Shown piece by piece: positions 42,599-52,196 of a DNA stretch of 64,000 nucleotides (positions are counted from its first letter, which is position 1; each line of letters begins with the position of its first letter). The notes below the pieces were generated by a model. That model saw nothing but the letters and a program-made list of their open reading frames with translations, did no database searches and had not been told where the DNA came from. Source of the stretch: VXPQ01 sp965116435 (GTDB lineage Bacteria > Bacteroidota > Rhodothermia > Rhodothermales > VXPQ01); the NCBI GenBank assembly GCA_965116435.1, contig OZ220686.1, forward strand, positions 2,542,001 through 2,606,000, given 5' to 3'. Both the position numbers and the translations under genes were made by a program.

Positions 42599-44866
42599 AT
42601 GTACAGATTCATTGCAATCGGTTTGCTGGCGGCGCTGTGGTCGCCTGCCTCCATGGCGCAGGATACCGACGCGCCTCGTCTCACGCTGGAGGCCATCCAT
42701 GCTTCCGGCCTGTTTGCTTCCGCCTCGTTCGAAGGAGGAAAATGGGCCGGGGAAGGGCCGGTCGTGACCTTTGTCGAGCAGGACGGGGACATGGCGCATC
42801 TTGTCCGCTACGACCTCGAAACGGAGCAGCGCGAACGCCTGGTGGATGGAGGGACCTTGTATGCGCCGGACGTGGAGCGGACGATCGGGATCGATGGCTA
42901 TGCCTGGAGCCCGGATGGCTCCTCCATGCTCATCTATACCGATTCGGAACGGGTATGGCGATACAATACGAAGGGGTATTATTATCTCTACGACCTGGAA
43001 ACGCAACGCCTTGCGCCGATTGCGCGCCGCGAAGACGGATTTCAGATGTTCGCCAAGTTCAGCCCGGACGGTCGCCGCGTGGCGTTCGTGCGGAACCGGG
43101 ATTTGTTCGTGGTCGATCTGGCCGACGGGTCGGAGCGCCGGCTTACCGACGACGGGGCGCCGGGCGCGATTATCAACGGCACGTCCGATTGGGTGTACGA
43201 GGAGGAATTCGGATTGCGGGACGGATGGGCCTGGTCCCCCGACGGCGCCTGGATCGCCTACGTGCAACTCGACGAGTCGGATACGCGGGAGTTCGCCATG
43301 GCGGATTTGCGCGGACAATACCCGGAACTCGAACGGTTCAGGTATCCCAAAGCGGGCGAGGTCAACAGTGAAATCCGGGTTGGGGTCGTGGATGTTGCGT
43401 CCGGGACGCGGCGGTTTTTCGAGGCGGGCGCATGGCGCGCCGGGGGCGACGACGCGGAATATATCCCCAGCCTTGGCTGGACCCCCGAGGAAGACGGCGA
43501 ATCGTACGTATGGTTTTTCCGCCTCAACCGGGCGCAGAATCGCGTGGACGTGCTCTACGGCGCGCCAGAGGATATGTCGGTCCGCCTCGTGTTGCGCGAA
43601 GAAAACGATACCTGGATCGACGTAGAGACCAGTTTCGGCGATCTGGCCGGAGGCACCATTACCTACCTGAGCGACCGCCGGCATTTCGTATGGATGAGCG
43701 AACGAGACGGGTATCGCCATCTGTATCTGTATGAAAATGACGGGACGCTGGTCCGGCAGCTGACGAAAGGCGCCTGGAATGTGACGGATTTTCACGGCGT
43801 CGATCTTGCGCGCGGCGCCGTGTATGTTACGGCGACGGAAGCGTCCCCGATGGAGCGCCACCTGTACCGGGTTTCGTTCGAGGATTCCGATGCGCCGCCG
43901 GTCCGGATCACGGAGCGCGCGGGCAGCCACAGCATCGATATGTCCCCGGACCTGCGCTACTACATCGACCGGTTCACCGACACGCAAACGCCCCTCGTCG
44001 CCACGCTGTGCAAGGCCGACGGCGCCTGCGTCAAGACGCTGGAGGACAATGCCGCCTTGCGGGATCGCCTGGCGGCGTACGCATTGCCGCAGCCCGAATT
44101 TCTCGAAGCGCCGGGGGCGGACGGGACCCTGCTGAACGCCTGGATGCTCAAGCCGACGGATTTCGATCCGTCCCGGAAATATCCTCTTCTGTTGTATGTA
44201 TACGGCGGACCCGGCTCGCAGACGGTGCGCAACGCGTGGGGGGGCAGCCGGTATCTATGGCATGCGTATCTTGTCGAGAACCACGATATTGTTATCGCCA
44301 GCGTCGATAACCGCGGGACGGGCGGACGCAGCAAGGACTTCAAAAGCGCCACCTACGAAAACCTCGGCATTCTCGAAGCAGAGGATCAAATAGCCGCCGC
44401 GCGGCATTTCAGCGCCTTGCCGTATATCGACGCCGAACGCACCGGCATGTGGGGGTGGAGCTACGGCGGGTTCCTGACGCTCATGTCCATGCTCTACGGC
44501 GACGGACCGGATACGTTCGAACTGGGCGTATCCGTGGCGCCGGTAACGAGCTGGCGGCAGTACGACACGATTTACACGGAGCGGTATATGTCTACGCCGC
44601 AGCGCAACGAGAAAGGCTATCGGAACAGTTCGCCGGCAAGCTGGGCCGACCGCTTGCAGGACGCGCAGGATGTGTTGCTGATACACGGCGACCTGGACGA
44701 CAATGTGCATTTTCAGAACACGGTGCAGATGGCGGACGCATTGCAACAGGCCGGCAAGCAATTCGATCTCATGATATACCCCGGTCGGAATCATGGCATT
44801 TACGGAGGCGACGTACGGTTGCATCTGTATACGCTTATCACGAACTACCTTTCGGACAACCTGTAA
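42599..44866 (+). CDS. Secreted S9 prolyl oligopeptidase / dipeptidyl-peptidase IV-like enzyme
   Basis: ATG at 42599 gives 755 residues with a signal peptide (MYRFIAIGLLAALWSPASMA). The N-terminal propeller (SPDGSSMLIYTDSE, FSPDGRRVAFVR) carries the DPP-IV glutamate region DWVYEEEFG. The C-terminal alpha/beta hydrolase has Ser621 in GWSYGGF, Asp700 in HGDLDDNVHF and His732 in GRNHGIYGG. It should release X-Pro or X-Ala dipeptides from peptides in the periplasm or outside. Ten bases separate it from the dihydroorotase gene. Confidence 0.94.
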   Translation: MYRFIAIGLLAALWSPASMAQDTDAPRLTLEAIHASGLFASASFEGGKWAGEGPVVTFVEQDGDMAHLVRYDLETEQRERLVDGGTLYAPDVERTIGIDGYAWSPDGSSMLIYTDSERVWRYNTKGYYYLYDLETQRLAPIARREDGFQMFAKFSPDGRRVAFVRNRDLFVVDLADGSERRLTDDGAPGAIINGTSDWVYEEEFGLRDGWAWSPDGAWIAYVQLDESDTREFAMADLRGQYPELERFRYPKAGEVNSEIRVGVVDVASGTRRFFEAGAWRAGGDDAEYIPSLGWTPEEDGESYVWFFRLNRAQNRVDVLYGAPEDMSVRLVLREENDTWIDVETSFGDLAGGTITYLSDRRHFVWMSERDGYRHLYLYENDGTLVRQLTKGAWNVTDFHGVDLARGAVYVTATEASPMERHLYRVSFEDSDAPPVRITERAGSHSIDMSPDLRYYIDRFTDTQTPLVATLCKADGACVKTLEDNAALRDRLAAYALPQPEFLEAPGADGTLLNAWMLKPTDFDPSRKYPLLLYVYGGPGSQTVRNAWGGSRYLWHAYLVENHDIVIASVDNRGTGGRSKDFKSATYENLGILEAEDQIAAARHFSALPYIDAERTGMWGWSYGGFLTLMSMLYGDGPDTFELGVSVAPVTSWRQYDTIYTERYMSTPQRNEKGYRNSSPASWADRLQDAQDVLLIHGDLDDNVHFQNTVQMADALQQAGKQFDLMIYPGRNHGIYGGDVRLHLYTLITNYLSDNL

Positions 44867-44875
44867 CGCACCCGC

Positions 44876-46171
44876 ATGACGACGCCCGATATTCTTTTCA
44901 AGGGAGGCGCCTTGCTTGATCCGGCGACCGGGTCGCAGCAGGTCGCCGACCTGTTGATCCGGGATGGCCGCATCGCATCCATCGCCGCGGATATCGCCGC
45001 GGACGGCGTGCCCGTCTATGACTGTTCCGGCAAGTTCGTTTCGCCGGGCTGGATGGATATGCATGTCCATTTCCGGGAGCCTGGCTACGAGCACAAAGAG
45101 ACGATCGAAACGGGGTGCCGGGCGGCGGCGGCGGGCGGTTTTACCGCGGTGGCCTGCATGCCCAATACGTCGCCTCCCATCCACACCCGCGACGTCGTGG
45201 AGTTCGTGATCGAGCGCGCGGCGGCGACGCCGGTGGACGTGCATCCCATCGCGTGCGTCTCGAAAGGGCGCAAGGGCGAAACGCTGACCGAAATGGGCGA
45301 CCTGGTCGATGGCGGGGCCGTGGCGTTCAGCGACGACGGGTCGCCGGTGCAGCACGCCGGATTGATGCGTCGCGCCCTGGAATACAGCGCGACGCTCGGG
45401 AAGCCCATCATCAATCATATGGAAGACCTGACGCTGAATGGGGACGGACACATGCACGAGGGCGCCGTGGCGACCCGGCTTGGCGTGCCCGGCATTCCGG
45501 CGCTGGCCGAGGAGGTGATGATCGCCCGCGACATCCTGCTGGCCGGGTTTACCGGCGGCCATATCCATGTGGCGCATATTTCCACGGCGCAGGGCGTCGA
45601 GCTCGTGCGGCGGGCCAAGGCGCAGGGCGTCCGGATTACCGCAGAAGTGTGCGCGCACCACCTTGCGCTCACAGACGAAGCGGTCGAGTCTACCGGGTTC
45701 AGCGCGGACGTAAAGATGCATCCCCCCCTGCGCCCGGCGGCGGACGTAGAAGCGCTCAAGGAAGGGCTGCGGGATGGCGCGATTGATGCGTTGTGCACGG
45801 ACCATGCGCCGCATGCCCCGTTCGAGAAGGAAGTGGAGTTTCTCGCCGCTCCGTTCGGCATTATAGGCCTCGAAACGGCTTGGGGGTTGATCGGGCGGGA
45901 ACTCGTTGCGCCGGGGATTTTGCGTGTGGCCGAAGCCGTCCGGAAGATTACGGCGGCGCCCCGCCAGATTCTGGGCCTTCCCGTTCCCGTCGTCGCCGAA
46001 GGGGAAGCCGCCAACCTGACCATATTCGACGCCGCGACCCGATGGGTCTTTGAACCGAAGCATATCCGGTCGAAAAGCCGCAACACCCCGTTTACGGGCG
46101 AGGAACTGGTGGGCCGTCCCTGGGCCATCTACCATAAAAAGCAGTTCGCGCCCACGGACGCGGCTGCGTAA
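44876..46171 (+). CDS. pyrC: Dihydroorotase
   Basis: This 431-residue class I dihydroorotase belongs to the pyrimidine pathway and closes N-carbamoyl-aspartate to dihydroorotate. Metal ligands are His63 and His65 in MDMHVHFREPGYEHKE, Asp in FSDDGSPV acting where other classes use a carboxylated lysine, His in INHMEDL, and His in HVAHIST. The catalytic Asp is in CTDHAPH near the C-terminus. Spacing to ddl is 5 bases, so they are one unit. Confidence 0.94.
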   Translation: MTTPDILFKGGALLDPATGSQQVADLLIRDGRIASIAADIAADGVPVYDCSGKFVSPGWMDMHVHFREPGYEHKETIETGCRAAAAGGFTAVACMPNTSPPIHTRDVVEFVIERAAATPVDVHPIACVSKGRKGETLTEMGDLVDGGAVAFSDDGSPVQHAGLMRRALEYSATLGKPIINHMEDLTLNGDGHMHEGAVATRLGVPGIPALAEEVMIARDILLAGFTGGHIHVAHISTAQGVELVRRAKAQGVRITAEVCAHHLALTDEAVESTGFSADVKMHPPLRPAADVEALKEGLRDGAIDALCTDHAPHAPFEKEVEFLAAPFGIIGLETAWGLIGRELVAPGILRVAEAVRKITAAPRQILGLPVPVVAEGEAANLTIFDAATRWVFEPKHIRSKSRNTPFTGEELVGRPWAIYHKKQFAPTDAAA

Positions 46172-46176
46172 CCGGC

Positions 46177-47454
46177 ATGGATCCGACGTCTCAAAAGATT
46201 CGGGTGGGGGTGCTCTTTGGCGGCGTGGCGCCCGAGCACGAAGTGTCCGTCATTACGGCGCAGCAGGCGATGCATGCGCTGGACCGGACGCGGTACGAAC
46301 CCGTGCCCGTGTACATCGCCAAGGATGGCGTCTGGTTCGCCGGGGATATACTGGGGGATGTCGAGGCGTTTCGGGACCTCGACCGCATCCGCCGCGAGGC
46401 GATCCGGGTTCATCCCGTTCCGGGCGCCGCGCATACGTTGTCGCTGGTCGGGGAAAAGCGCAGCGGATGGTTCGCCCGCCGCCCGGACGTCTGGCGGATC
46501 GACGTAGCGTTGCTGGCCTTGCACGGCGGCTCCGGAGAGGATGGAGGCGTTCAGGGATTTCTGGAAATGTGCAACGTGCCCTTCACCGGCAGCGGGGTCG
46601 CCGGATCGGCCCTTGGCATGGACAAGGCGCTGTCCAAGTATGTATGCCGGGACCAGGGCATTCCCGTGGTGGATTTTGTGGTCGTGCGGGAATCGGAGTG
46701 GGCGGATCGGGAGGAGGCCTGGCTGGATCGCTGCGAGCAGGAGTTGGGGTATCCCGTCGTGGTCAAGCCGGCTCGCCTCGGGTCTTCCATAGGGATTGCG
46801 AAGGCGGCGGATCGGGAGGCGCTGGACCGCGCCATCGAGGATGCGTTCCGGTACGACGGAAAGCTTGTGGTGGAGCGCGCCGTCGAGCCGCTGAAGGAAA
46901 TCAATTGCGCGGTGCTTGGCGGAGAAGACGACGCGATCGCAAGCGCGCTGGAGCAGCCCGTGCAGGCGGACCAGGCGGAGTTGCTCACGTTTCGGGACAA
47001 ATATATGCGCGGAGGAAGCAGCCCGGGCGCGCCGAAGCAGGGCGTGCCGAAGCAGGGCGTGCGAAGCGCCAAACAACCGGCAGCCGGGCGCGGCATGGCG
47101 TCCCTGGATCGCCTCGTTCCGGCGCCGCTGGACGAAAAAACCGCCGAACGCATTCGCGCATTGGCGCGCCAGGCGTTTCGCGCGTTCGAGTGCGCCGGGG
47201 TCGCCCGCCTCGATTTTATGATCGACGAACGCGACGGCGCCGTGTATTTCAACGAAATCAACACCATTCCCGGATCCTTTTCCTTTTATCTTTGGGAGGC
47301 GACGGGCCTTTCCTTCGGCGAACTGGCGCATCGGATGATCGAGACAGCGTTTGCGCGGCACCGCGCCCGCAACCGACGCATCCGCACGTACGACGTAAAC
47401 CTGCTTTCCGAAACCGGCTTGCGCGGAATCAAGGGAGGCAAGGCCAGCTCCTGA
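46177..47454 (+). CDS. ddl: D-alanine--D-alanine ligase with a repeat-rich insertion
   Basis: This 425-residue ATP-grasp enzyme makes D-Ala-D-Ala for peptidoglycan. Motifs are VGVLFGGVAPEHEVSV, LLALHGGSGEDGGVQG, FTGSGVAGSALGMDK, VVVKPARLGSSIGI and the Mg2+ region FNEINTIPGS. Residues about 278-315 form an insertion (GGSSPGAPKQGVPKQGVRSA...) with a duplicated PKQGV. It sits where the active-site omega loop follows FRDKY, and it makes the protein about 60 residues longer than usual. alr lies on the other strand about 4 kb away. Confidence 0.93.
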   Translation: MDPTSQKIRVGVLFGGVAPEHEVSVITAQQAMHALDRTRYEPVPVYIAKDGVWFAGDILGDVEAFRDLDRIRREAIRVHPVPGAAHTLSLVGEKRSGWFARRPDVWRIDVALLALHGGSGEDGGVQGFLEMCNVPFTGSGVAGSALGMDKALSKYVCRDQGIPVVDFVVVRESEWADREEAWLDRCEQELGYPVVVKPARLGSSIGIAKAADREALDRAIEDAFRYDGKLVVERAVEPLKEINCAVLGGEDDAIASALEQPVQADQAELLTFRDKYMRGGSSPGAPKQGVPKQGVRSAKQPAAGRGMASLDRLVPAPLDEKTAERIRALARQAFRAFECAGVARLDFMIDERDGAVYFNEINTIPGSFSFYLWEATGLSFGELAHRMIETAFARHRARNRRIRTYDVNLLSETGLRGIKGGKASS

Positions 47455-47468
47455 CGGCATGTCGCTAT

Positions 47469-48608
47469 ATGGTGCATACATCGAATAGACATTTCAGTAC
47501 AGTGTCCTCACAGGGTAACGACATCGTGACGCAAGGCGCCCCCGCCGACATCCTGGCGCTTGTCGAAAAGCACGACCGGCTGTTTTTGACCAGCCACGTT
47601 CGTCCGGACGGCGATGCGCTTGGGTCGGAAGTGGCCTTTGCGGCGTTTCTCGAAAAGCTGGGCAAGCAGGCGACCGTGCTCAACAGCGATCCGCCTCCGG
47701 CCAACCTGGAATGGCTGCCCGGCCTGCGGGACGTGCGCGTCTTCAACGGGTCCCTCGCAGAGCGGCAATGCATCGACGAAGCGGGGGCGGTGTTCGTGCT
47801 GGATACGAATGCGGAGCACCGGCTGGGCGAACTGGCCGGTCCGGTCCGCGGCGCGCGCGGCCCCAAAGCATTGATAGATCACCATACCCATCCGGAAGGC
47901 TGGTTCGACGTGCGGTACGTATCCGTGCCGGCTTCGTCCACCGGCGAACTCATCTATGAAATCATCGCGGCGTACGACCCCGATCTGATCGACGCCCGCA
48001 TCGCTACGGCGCTCTACGTGGCGATCATGACGGATACGGGGTCGTTCCGTTATGCGGGCGTCACCCCGCGGCTGCACCGCATCGTGGCGGATATCCTGGA
48101 GCGGGGCGCGATCGTCCCCGGAGACGTGCATGCCGCCATTTTCGACCGCCGCCCCATGGAGGGGCTGCGCTTGCTTGGGCAGGCGCTGGAAACCGTGCGG
48201 ATGCATTGCGGCGGACGCGTCGCCTCCATTACCGTGACGCCCCGCATGCTGCAAGACACCGGGGCCAGCAGCGAGCAAACGGAGGGCTTCGTCAACTACG
48301 CCTTGTCCATAGACGGCGTGGCGGCGGCCTTGCTGTTCCTGGAAACGGCCAAGGGCACGAAGGTAAGTTTTCGTTCCCGGGGGAATATTCCGGTTGACGC
48401 CTGGGCAAGGGCTTTTGGCGGCGGCGGACACAAGAATGCTTCCGGCGCGTTTCTGTTCGAGCCGCTGGAGCAGGTCTTCGCCAAGGTCTTGCGCCCCGCC
48501 TCGCGGTATGTGGGCGTTTCCGGGTTCGGCGAGGAGGATAGCCCGCCGGGCGCCGAAAACGATCCGGGTTTTGCCGCGTTTCCCGACAAGAGATTCACCA
48601 AACGATAA
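47469..48608 (+). CDS. nrnA: DHH/DHHA1 phosphoesterase (NrnA-like oligoribonuclease / pAp phosphatase)
   Basis: ATG at 47469 gives 379 residues; a GTG at 47526 would also be acceptable, and the long upstream frame is shadow of ddl. DHH motifs are HVRPDGDALGSE, VLDTNAEHRL, ALIDHHTHPEGW and AIMTDTGSFRY, with the DHHA1 end GGGGHKNASGAFL. The family degrades short RNAs and pAp in the cytoplasm. It lies between ddl and pepA in the same direction. Confidence 0.9.
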   Translation: MVHTSNRHFSTVSSQGNDIVTQGAPADILALVEKHDRLFLTSHVRPDGDALGSEVAFAAFLEKLGKQATVLNSDPPPANLEWLPGLRDVRVFNGSLAERQCIDEAGAVFVLDTNAEHRLGELAGPVRGARGPKALIDHHTHPEGWFDVRYVSVPASSTGELIYEIIAAYDPDLIDARIATALYVAIMTDTGSFRYAGVTPRLHRIVADILERGAIVPGDVHAAIFDRRPMEGLRLLGQALETVRMHCGGRVASITVTPRMLQDTGASSEQTEGFVNYALSIDGVAAALLFLETAKGTKVSFRSRGNIPVDAWARAFGGGGHKNASGAFLFEPLEQVFAKVLRPASRYVGVSGFGEEDSPPGAENDPGFAAFPDKRFTKR

Positions 48609-48617
48609 CCAAGCCTT

Positions 48618-50138
48618 ATGTTTTCTGTAGATGTTTCCGTCGCGACCGCCTCCCTTGCGGAGATGGACGTGGATTTGCTGATTGCGCCGGCGTACGAGGG
48701 TCGGGTCGCCGCTCGCCTCGACGAACTGGCTTCGATCGGAGGAGATGCGGTGCGCGCCGCCGCGCTGGATTTCGATGGGGCGTCGGACGCCGCCGTGCTG
48801 GCGTACGCGCCGTCCGGCACGGTCAGGCGGTTGGCGCTGGTTGGCCTGGGGCCTTCTATTGTGTCCGAGCAGGCCGGGCGCGCGGTGCTGCGCCGGGCCG
48901 CCGCCGCCGGAGAGCGCCTCGCGGCGAAGTACGGCGTGGCTTCGGTGGGCCTTTTGCTCCCGCCGGACGGCCCGGAAGAGGCCTCGGTCGCTGCGCAGGC
49001 GCTTGTGGAGGGGTATATGCTGTCTGCCTACCGTTTTGCCCGGTACAAGACCGCCCCCGCGAAAAAGGAAGCCCCCGCGCTGGAACGCATGGTGGTGCAT
49101 GCGAACGGCGGGGATGCAGAAGAAGCCCTCCGGGGCGCAGAGCGCGGGCGCATCCTTGCGGCTTCCGTGGCGGCGGCCCGGGATCTGGTGAATATCTCTC
49201 CAGACGAAAAGTCGGCGACGGCTTTTTCCGGCATGGTGGCGGACCTCGGCAGGGAGCACGGCTTTTCCGTGGACGTCTGGGACAAGGCCCGCATTGCCGA
49301 AGAAGGCATGGGCGGCTTGCTCGCCGTGAATCGGGGCAGTCAGGAGCCGCCCACCTTCTCCGTTCTGACCTGGAAGCCGGATCGCGCGCCGGACGAGCCG
49401 CCCATGGTGCTCGTGGGCAAAGGGGTCATGTTCGATACGGGCGGGCTTTCGCTCAAGCCTACGGCAAACTCCATGGATCATATGAAGGCCGATATGGCGG
49501 GCGCGGCGGCGGTCGTGGGCGCCATGACCGCCCTGGCCCGCCTCGATTTTCCCCGGCATGTAGTGGCGCTGATCCCCGCCACCGACAACCGCCCCGGCGA
49601 GGATGCGTACGTGCCCGGAGACGTGGTCCGCATGCATTCCGGCAAGACGGTCGAGGTGCTGAACACCGACGCCGAGGGCCGTATGATTCTCGCCGATGCG
49701 CTTTCCTGGGCGTCCACCTACGATCCCTCGCTGGTGATCGAGTTGTCCACCTTGACGGGCGCCCAGGTCGTGGCGCTGGGCTCCGAAGTGGCCGCGGTCA
49801 TGACGAATGACCGCCCCGGCTCGGAAATCCGGCTCCAGACCATGGAAGAGGCCGGTCGGCGGACCGGGGACCTGGTGCATCGCATGCCCATGTATCCCCA
49901 TTACGGAGCGTTGATGCGGAGCGAGGTGGCAGACCTGCAAAACATCAGCAGCCGCCGGGAAGCCGGGTCCATCACCGCCGCCAAGTTCCTGGAGCATTTC
50001 GTGAACTATCCCTGGATTCATATCGATCTGGCCGGGCCGTCCTTTCTGAAACATGCGCTGCCCTGGCGTCCCAAGGGAGGCTCCGGGTTCGGCGTGCGCT
50101 TGCTGGTCGATTTTCTGCATGCCTACCCTTCCGCATGA
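48618..50138 (+). CDS. pepA: Cytosol (leucyl) aminopeptidase, M17 family
   Basis: This 506-residue enzyme removes N-terminal residues from peptides using two metal ions. The C-terminal catalytic domain has GKGVMFDTGGLSLKP, DMAGAAAVVGAM, IPATDNRPG, the M17 signature NTDAEGRMIL and LSTLTGAQVVALG. The N-terminal domain is the variable regulatory part. Its stop overlaps the pdxA ATG by 20 bases. Confidence 0.95.
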   Translation: MFSVDVSVATASLAEMDVDLLIAPAYEGRVAARLDELASIGGDAVRAAALDFDGASDAAVLAYAPSGTVRRLALVGLGPSIVSEQAGRAVLRRAAAAGERLAAKYGVASVGLLLPPDGPEEASVAAQALVEGYMLSAYRFARYKTAPAKKEAPALERMVVHANGGDAEEALRGAERGRILAASVAAARDLVNISPDEKSATAFSGMVADLGREHGFSVDVWDKARIAEEGMGGLLAVNRGSQEPPTFSVLTWKPDRAPDEPPMVLVGKGVMFDTGGLSLKPTANSMDHMKADMAGAAAVVGAMTALARLDFPRHVVALIPATDNRPGEDAYVPGDVVRMHSGKTVEVLNTDAEGRMILADALSWASTYDPSLVIELSTLTGAQVVALGSEVAAVMTNDRPGSEIRLQTMEEAGRRTGDLVHRMPMYPHYGALMRSEVADLQNISSRREAGSITAAKFLEHFVNYPWIHIDLAGPSFLKHALPWRPKGGSGFGVRLLVDFLHAYPSA

Positions 50139-51234
50139 CATAGCCGTCGCCCCCGTCGGGTCGGAGCCTGGCCCTGGCCCTCTTGGCGTTCCGGGCGTTT
50201 CGGACGCTTCCCCGCAGGCGGAAGGTCGTTCGAGGCCGCCTCGCATAGCGATTACGCTGGGCGATCCCAACGGCGTCGGCCCGGAAATTGCGCTCAAAAG
50301 CGTACGGGAACTGTCCGGCCTCGGGATTGCGCAGCCGGTGCTTGTGGGGTCTCCGCGGGCGCTTCGGGCGCATGCCGAACGCATGGGGAGCCCGCCGCTA
50401 AACCTCCGTCCGGCGACGTCCCTGCCGGACCAGATACCCCCCGGAGCATGGCTTGTGCTCCATGGGCCGGAGGACGATGCGTTCGAGCCGACGTTCGGCA
50501 AGGTGGTCCCGGAGGCGGGCGCGCTGGCGATGCGGGCCGTTGAGCGGGCCGTGATATTGTGCCTCGCCGGGGACGTGGATGCGATGGTCACCGCGCCGGT
50601 GCACAAGGAGGCCATTGCGCAGGCCGGCTATGCGCACCCGGGGCATACAGAATTCATTGCCCGCCTTGCGGGGTGCGAGCGGCACGCCATGACGATGGTG
50701 GCCGACGGGCTGCGCGTGGGCCTTGTGACGGCGCACAGGCCGTTGCGGGACGTGGCGGCGGCCATTACGCAGGACGCCGTGCGGACGGCCATTCAGGTGA
50801 TCCATGCCGCGCTGTGCGGAGATTTTGGCGTAGCCCGCCCGAACATCGCCGTGCTGGGCCTCAATCCGCATGCCGGGGAGGGGGGCGTGCTCGGGCACGA
50901 AGAAACCCGCGCGATCAGCCCCGCGATCCGCGAGGCGCAGGCAGGCGGAATCCTTGCGTCCGGGCCGTATCCTGCGGACGGGTTCTTCGGGTCTGGCGCC
51001 TGGCGCCGCTGCGACGCCGTGCTCGCCATGTACCACGATCAGGGGCTTGCGCCGTTCAAAACCCTTGCTTTCGGGAGGGGGGTTAATTATACGGCGGGCC
51101 TGCCTATCGTGCGCACTTCCCCGGATCATGGAACCGCATTCGATATTGCGGGTCAAGGAAGGGCGCGGCCGGAAAGCATGTTGGCCGCTATTCGCCTCGC
51201 CGTCGATATCGCACAGCGCCGAAGCGCTCTATAG
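50119..51234 (+). CDS. pdxA: 4-hydroxythreonine-4-phosphate dehydrogenase
   Basis: ATG at 50119, overlapping the pepA end, gives 371 residues. The first 40 residues are a Pro/Gly-rich extension before IAITLGDPNGVGPEIALKS. Further family motifs are MVTAPVHKEAI, the metal-binding HPGHTEFIA, LNPHAGEGGVLGHEE and AMYHDQGLAPFKTLAF. It performs the NAD-dependent oxidation step of DXP-dependent pyridoxal phosphate synthesis. ftsE starts 8 bases after its stop. Confidence 0.94.
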   Translation: MPTLPHDIAVAPVGSEPGPGPLGVPGVSDASPQAEGRSRPPRIAITLGDPNGVGPEIALKSVRELSGLGIAQPVLVGSPRALRAHAERMGSPPLNLRPATSLPDQIPPGAWLVLHGPEDDAFEPTFGKVVPEAGALAMRAVERAVILCLAGDVDAMVTAPVHKEAIAQAGYAHPGHTEFIARLAGCERHAMTMVADGLRVGLVTAHRPLRDVAAAITQDAVRTAIQVIHAALCGDFGVARPNIAVLGLNPHAGEGGVLGHEETRAISPAIREAQAGGILASGPYPADGFFGSGAWRRCDAVLAMYHDQGLAPFKTLAFGRGVNYTAGLPIVRTSPDHGTAFDIAGQGRARPESMLAAIRLAVDIAQRRSAL

Positions 51235-51242
51235 ATTCGCCT

Positions 51243-51926
51243 ATGATTCGCCTGTCCAACATATCGCTTTCGTACGTATTGCCTGACGGCCATCGCCGTA
51301 CGGTGGTCGAGCGTCTGGACCTGTCCATCGATCAGGGGGAGATGGCGTATCTCGTGGGGCCTACCGGCAGCGGGAAAACGACCTTGCTGCGGATGTTGTA
51401 CATGGACGTGCTGCCGGACCGCGGCGTTGCGGAAATAGGCAAGTACCGGACGGACAAGATGCGTGCGTCGCGCATCCCGTATCTGCGCCGGTCCCTGGGC
51501 GTGGTGTTTCAGGATTTTCAATTGCTTCCGGACCGCTCGGTGCACGAAAACGTTGCGTTCGCCATGTATGCGACCGGCAAGCGGGGGAAGGTGGTCCGGG
51601 AGCGCGTGATGGAGGTGTTGTCCCTCGTCGGCCTCAGCCACAAGCGGAAGCATTTTCCGCACGAATTGTCCGGCGGGGAGCAACAGCGCGTTTCGATCGC
51701 CCGGGCTATCGTCAACGAGCCGATGATGTTGCTGGCGGACGAACCTACCGGCAATCTGGACCCGAAGGTCGCCGACGAAATCCTCAAGCTGATCGTTACG
51801 CTGCACCGGCAGGGCATGACGGTGCTCATGGCTACGCACGATTATCGCCTGGTCAAGCAATTCCCCGCCCGCACCCTCGGCTTCATGGGGAAACATATCG
51901 TGGACGTAGCCCCCGAAACGTTGTAG
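51243..51926 (+). CDS. ftsE: FtsE-like ABC transporter ATPase
   Basis: This 227-residue cytoplasmic ATPase has Walker A GPTGSGKTT (39-47), FQDFQLLPDRSVHENVAF after the Q-loop, signature LSGGEQQRVSIARA, Walker B LLADEPTGNLD and switch His in ATHDY, all of the FtsE type. FtsE works with membrane partner FtsX to control septal peptidoglycan hydrolases. No ftsX follows, and the gene ends at a terminator-like repeat region, so the partner must be encoded elsewhere. LolD-type ATPases are an alternative. Confidence 0.85.
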   Translation: MIRLSNISLSYVLPDGHRRTVVERLDLSIDQGEMAYLVGPTGSGKTTLLRMLYMDVLPDRGVAEIGKYRTDKMRASRIPYLRRSLGVVFQDFQLLPDRSVHENVAFAMYATGKRGKVVRERVMEVLSLVGLSHKRKHFPHELSGGEQQRVSIARAIVNEPMMLLADEPTGNLDPKVADEILKLIVTLHRQGMTVLMATHDYRLVKQFPARTLGFMGKHIVDVAPETL

Positions 51927-52098
51927 GGGTGCGCCTGCCATTATGCAAAAAATGAATAGAAGTCGCCTTTTCTATGCAAAAAACGCATAGGGTCCTTCCG
52001 TGTCACGCTCCACGGCACATGGGTGCGCCTGTCATTATGCAAAAAATGCATAGAAGTCGGTAGTTCTATGCAAAAAATGCATAGAGTCTTTTTTTTTT
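51927..52098. repeat. Tandem duplication of hairpin-bearing units after ftsE
   Basis: Two units, starting GGGTGCGCCTG at 51927 and at 52021 (94-bp period), each contain TTATGCAAAAAATG(A/C)ATAGAAGTCG and then TCTATGCAAAAAA(C/T)GCATAG. This makes four A-tract palindromes, ATGCAAAAAATGCATAG or one-base variants of it. The last is a terminator. The rest of the gap to 52436 holds the duplicated promoter module and no gene I can support. Confidence 0.8.
52065..52098 (+). terminator. Rho-independent terminator after ftsE
   Basis: TCTATGCA and TGCATAGA form a perfect 8-bp stem around AAAAA, followed after GTC by ten T. It would end the pyrC-to-ftsE transcript. Confidence 0.75.
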
Positions 52099-52196
52099 GC
52101 GTCCCAAGATGTTGCCCTTTTTCTTCCAAGGCAAAAGCGCGCCGGCGTCGGCTGGATTCGTTGTGTCTGTTGTCTCCACATAATCTCCACATAAGC

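Noticed and set aside
46050..47468. Extension of the DHH phosphoesterase frame through the ddl region
   Set aside because: The ddl frame has all ATP-grasp motifs. The extension is an Arg/Gly-rich GC shadow.
47508..50615. Very long minus-strand ORF of about 1035 codons opposite nrnA, pepA and pdxA
   Set aside because: It is antisense to three well-supported genes, has a His/Arg/Gly-rich composition and shows no domain. It is an artefact of high GC.
51927..52098. Possible CRISPR or replication origin
   Set aside because: There are only two long units, no variable spacers, and no DnaA-box cluster or replication gene. One hairpin is a clear terminator.
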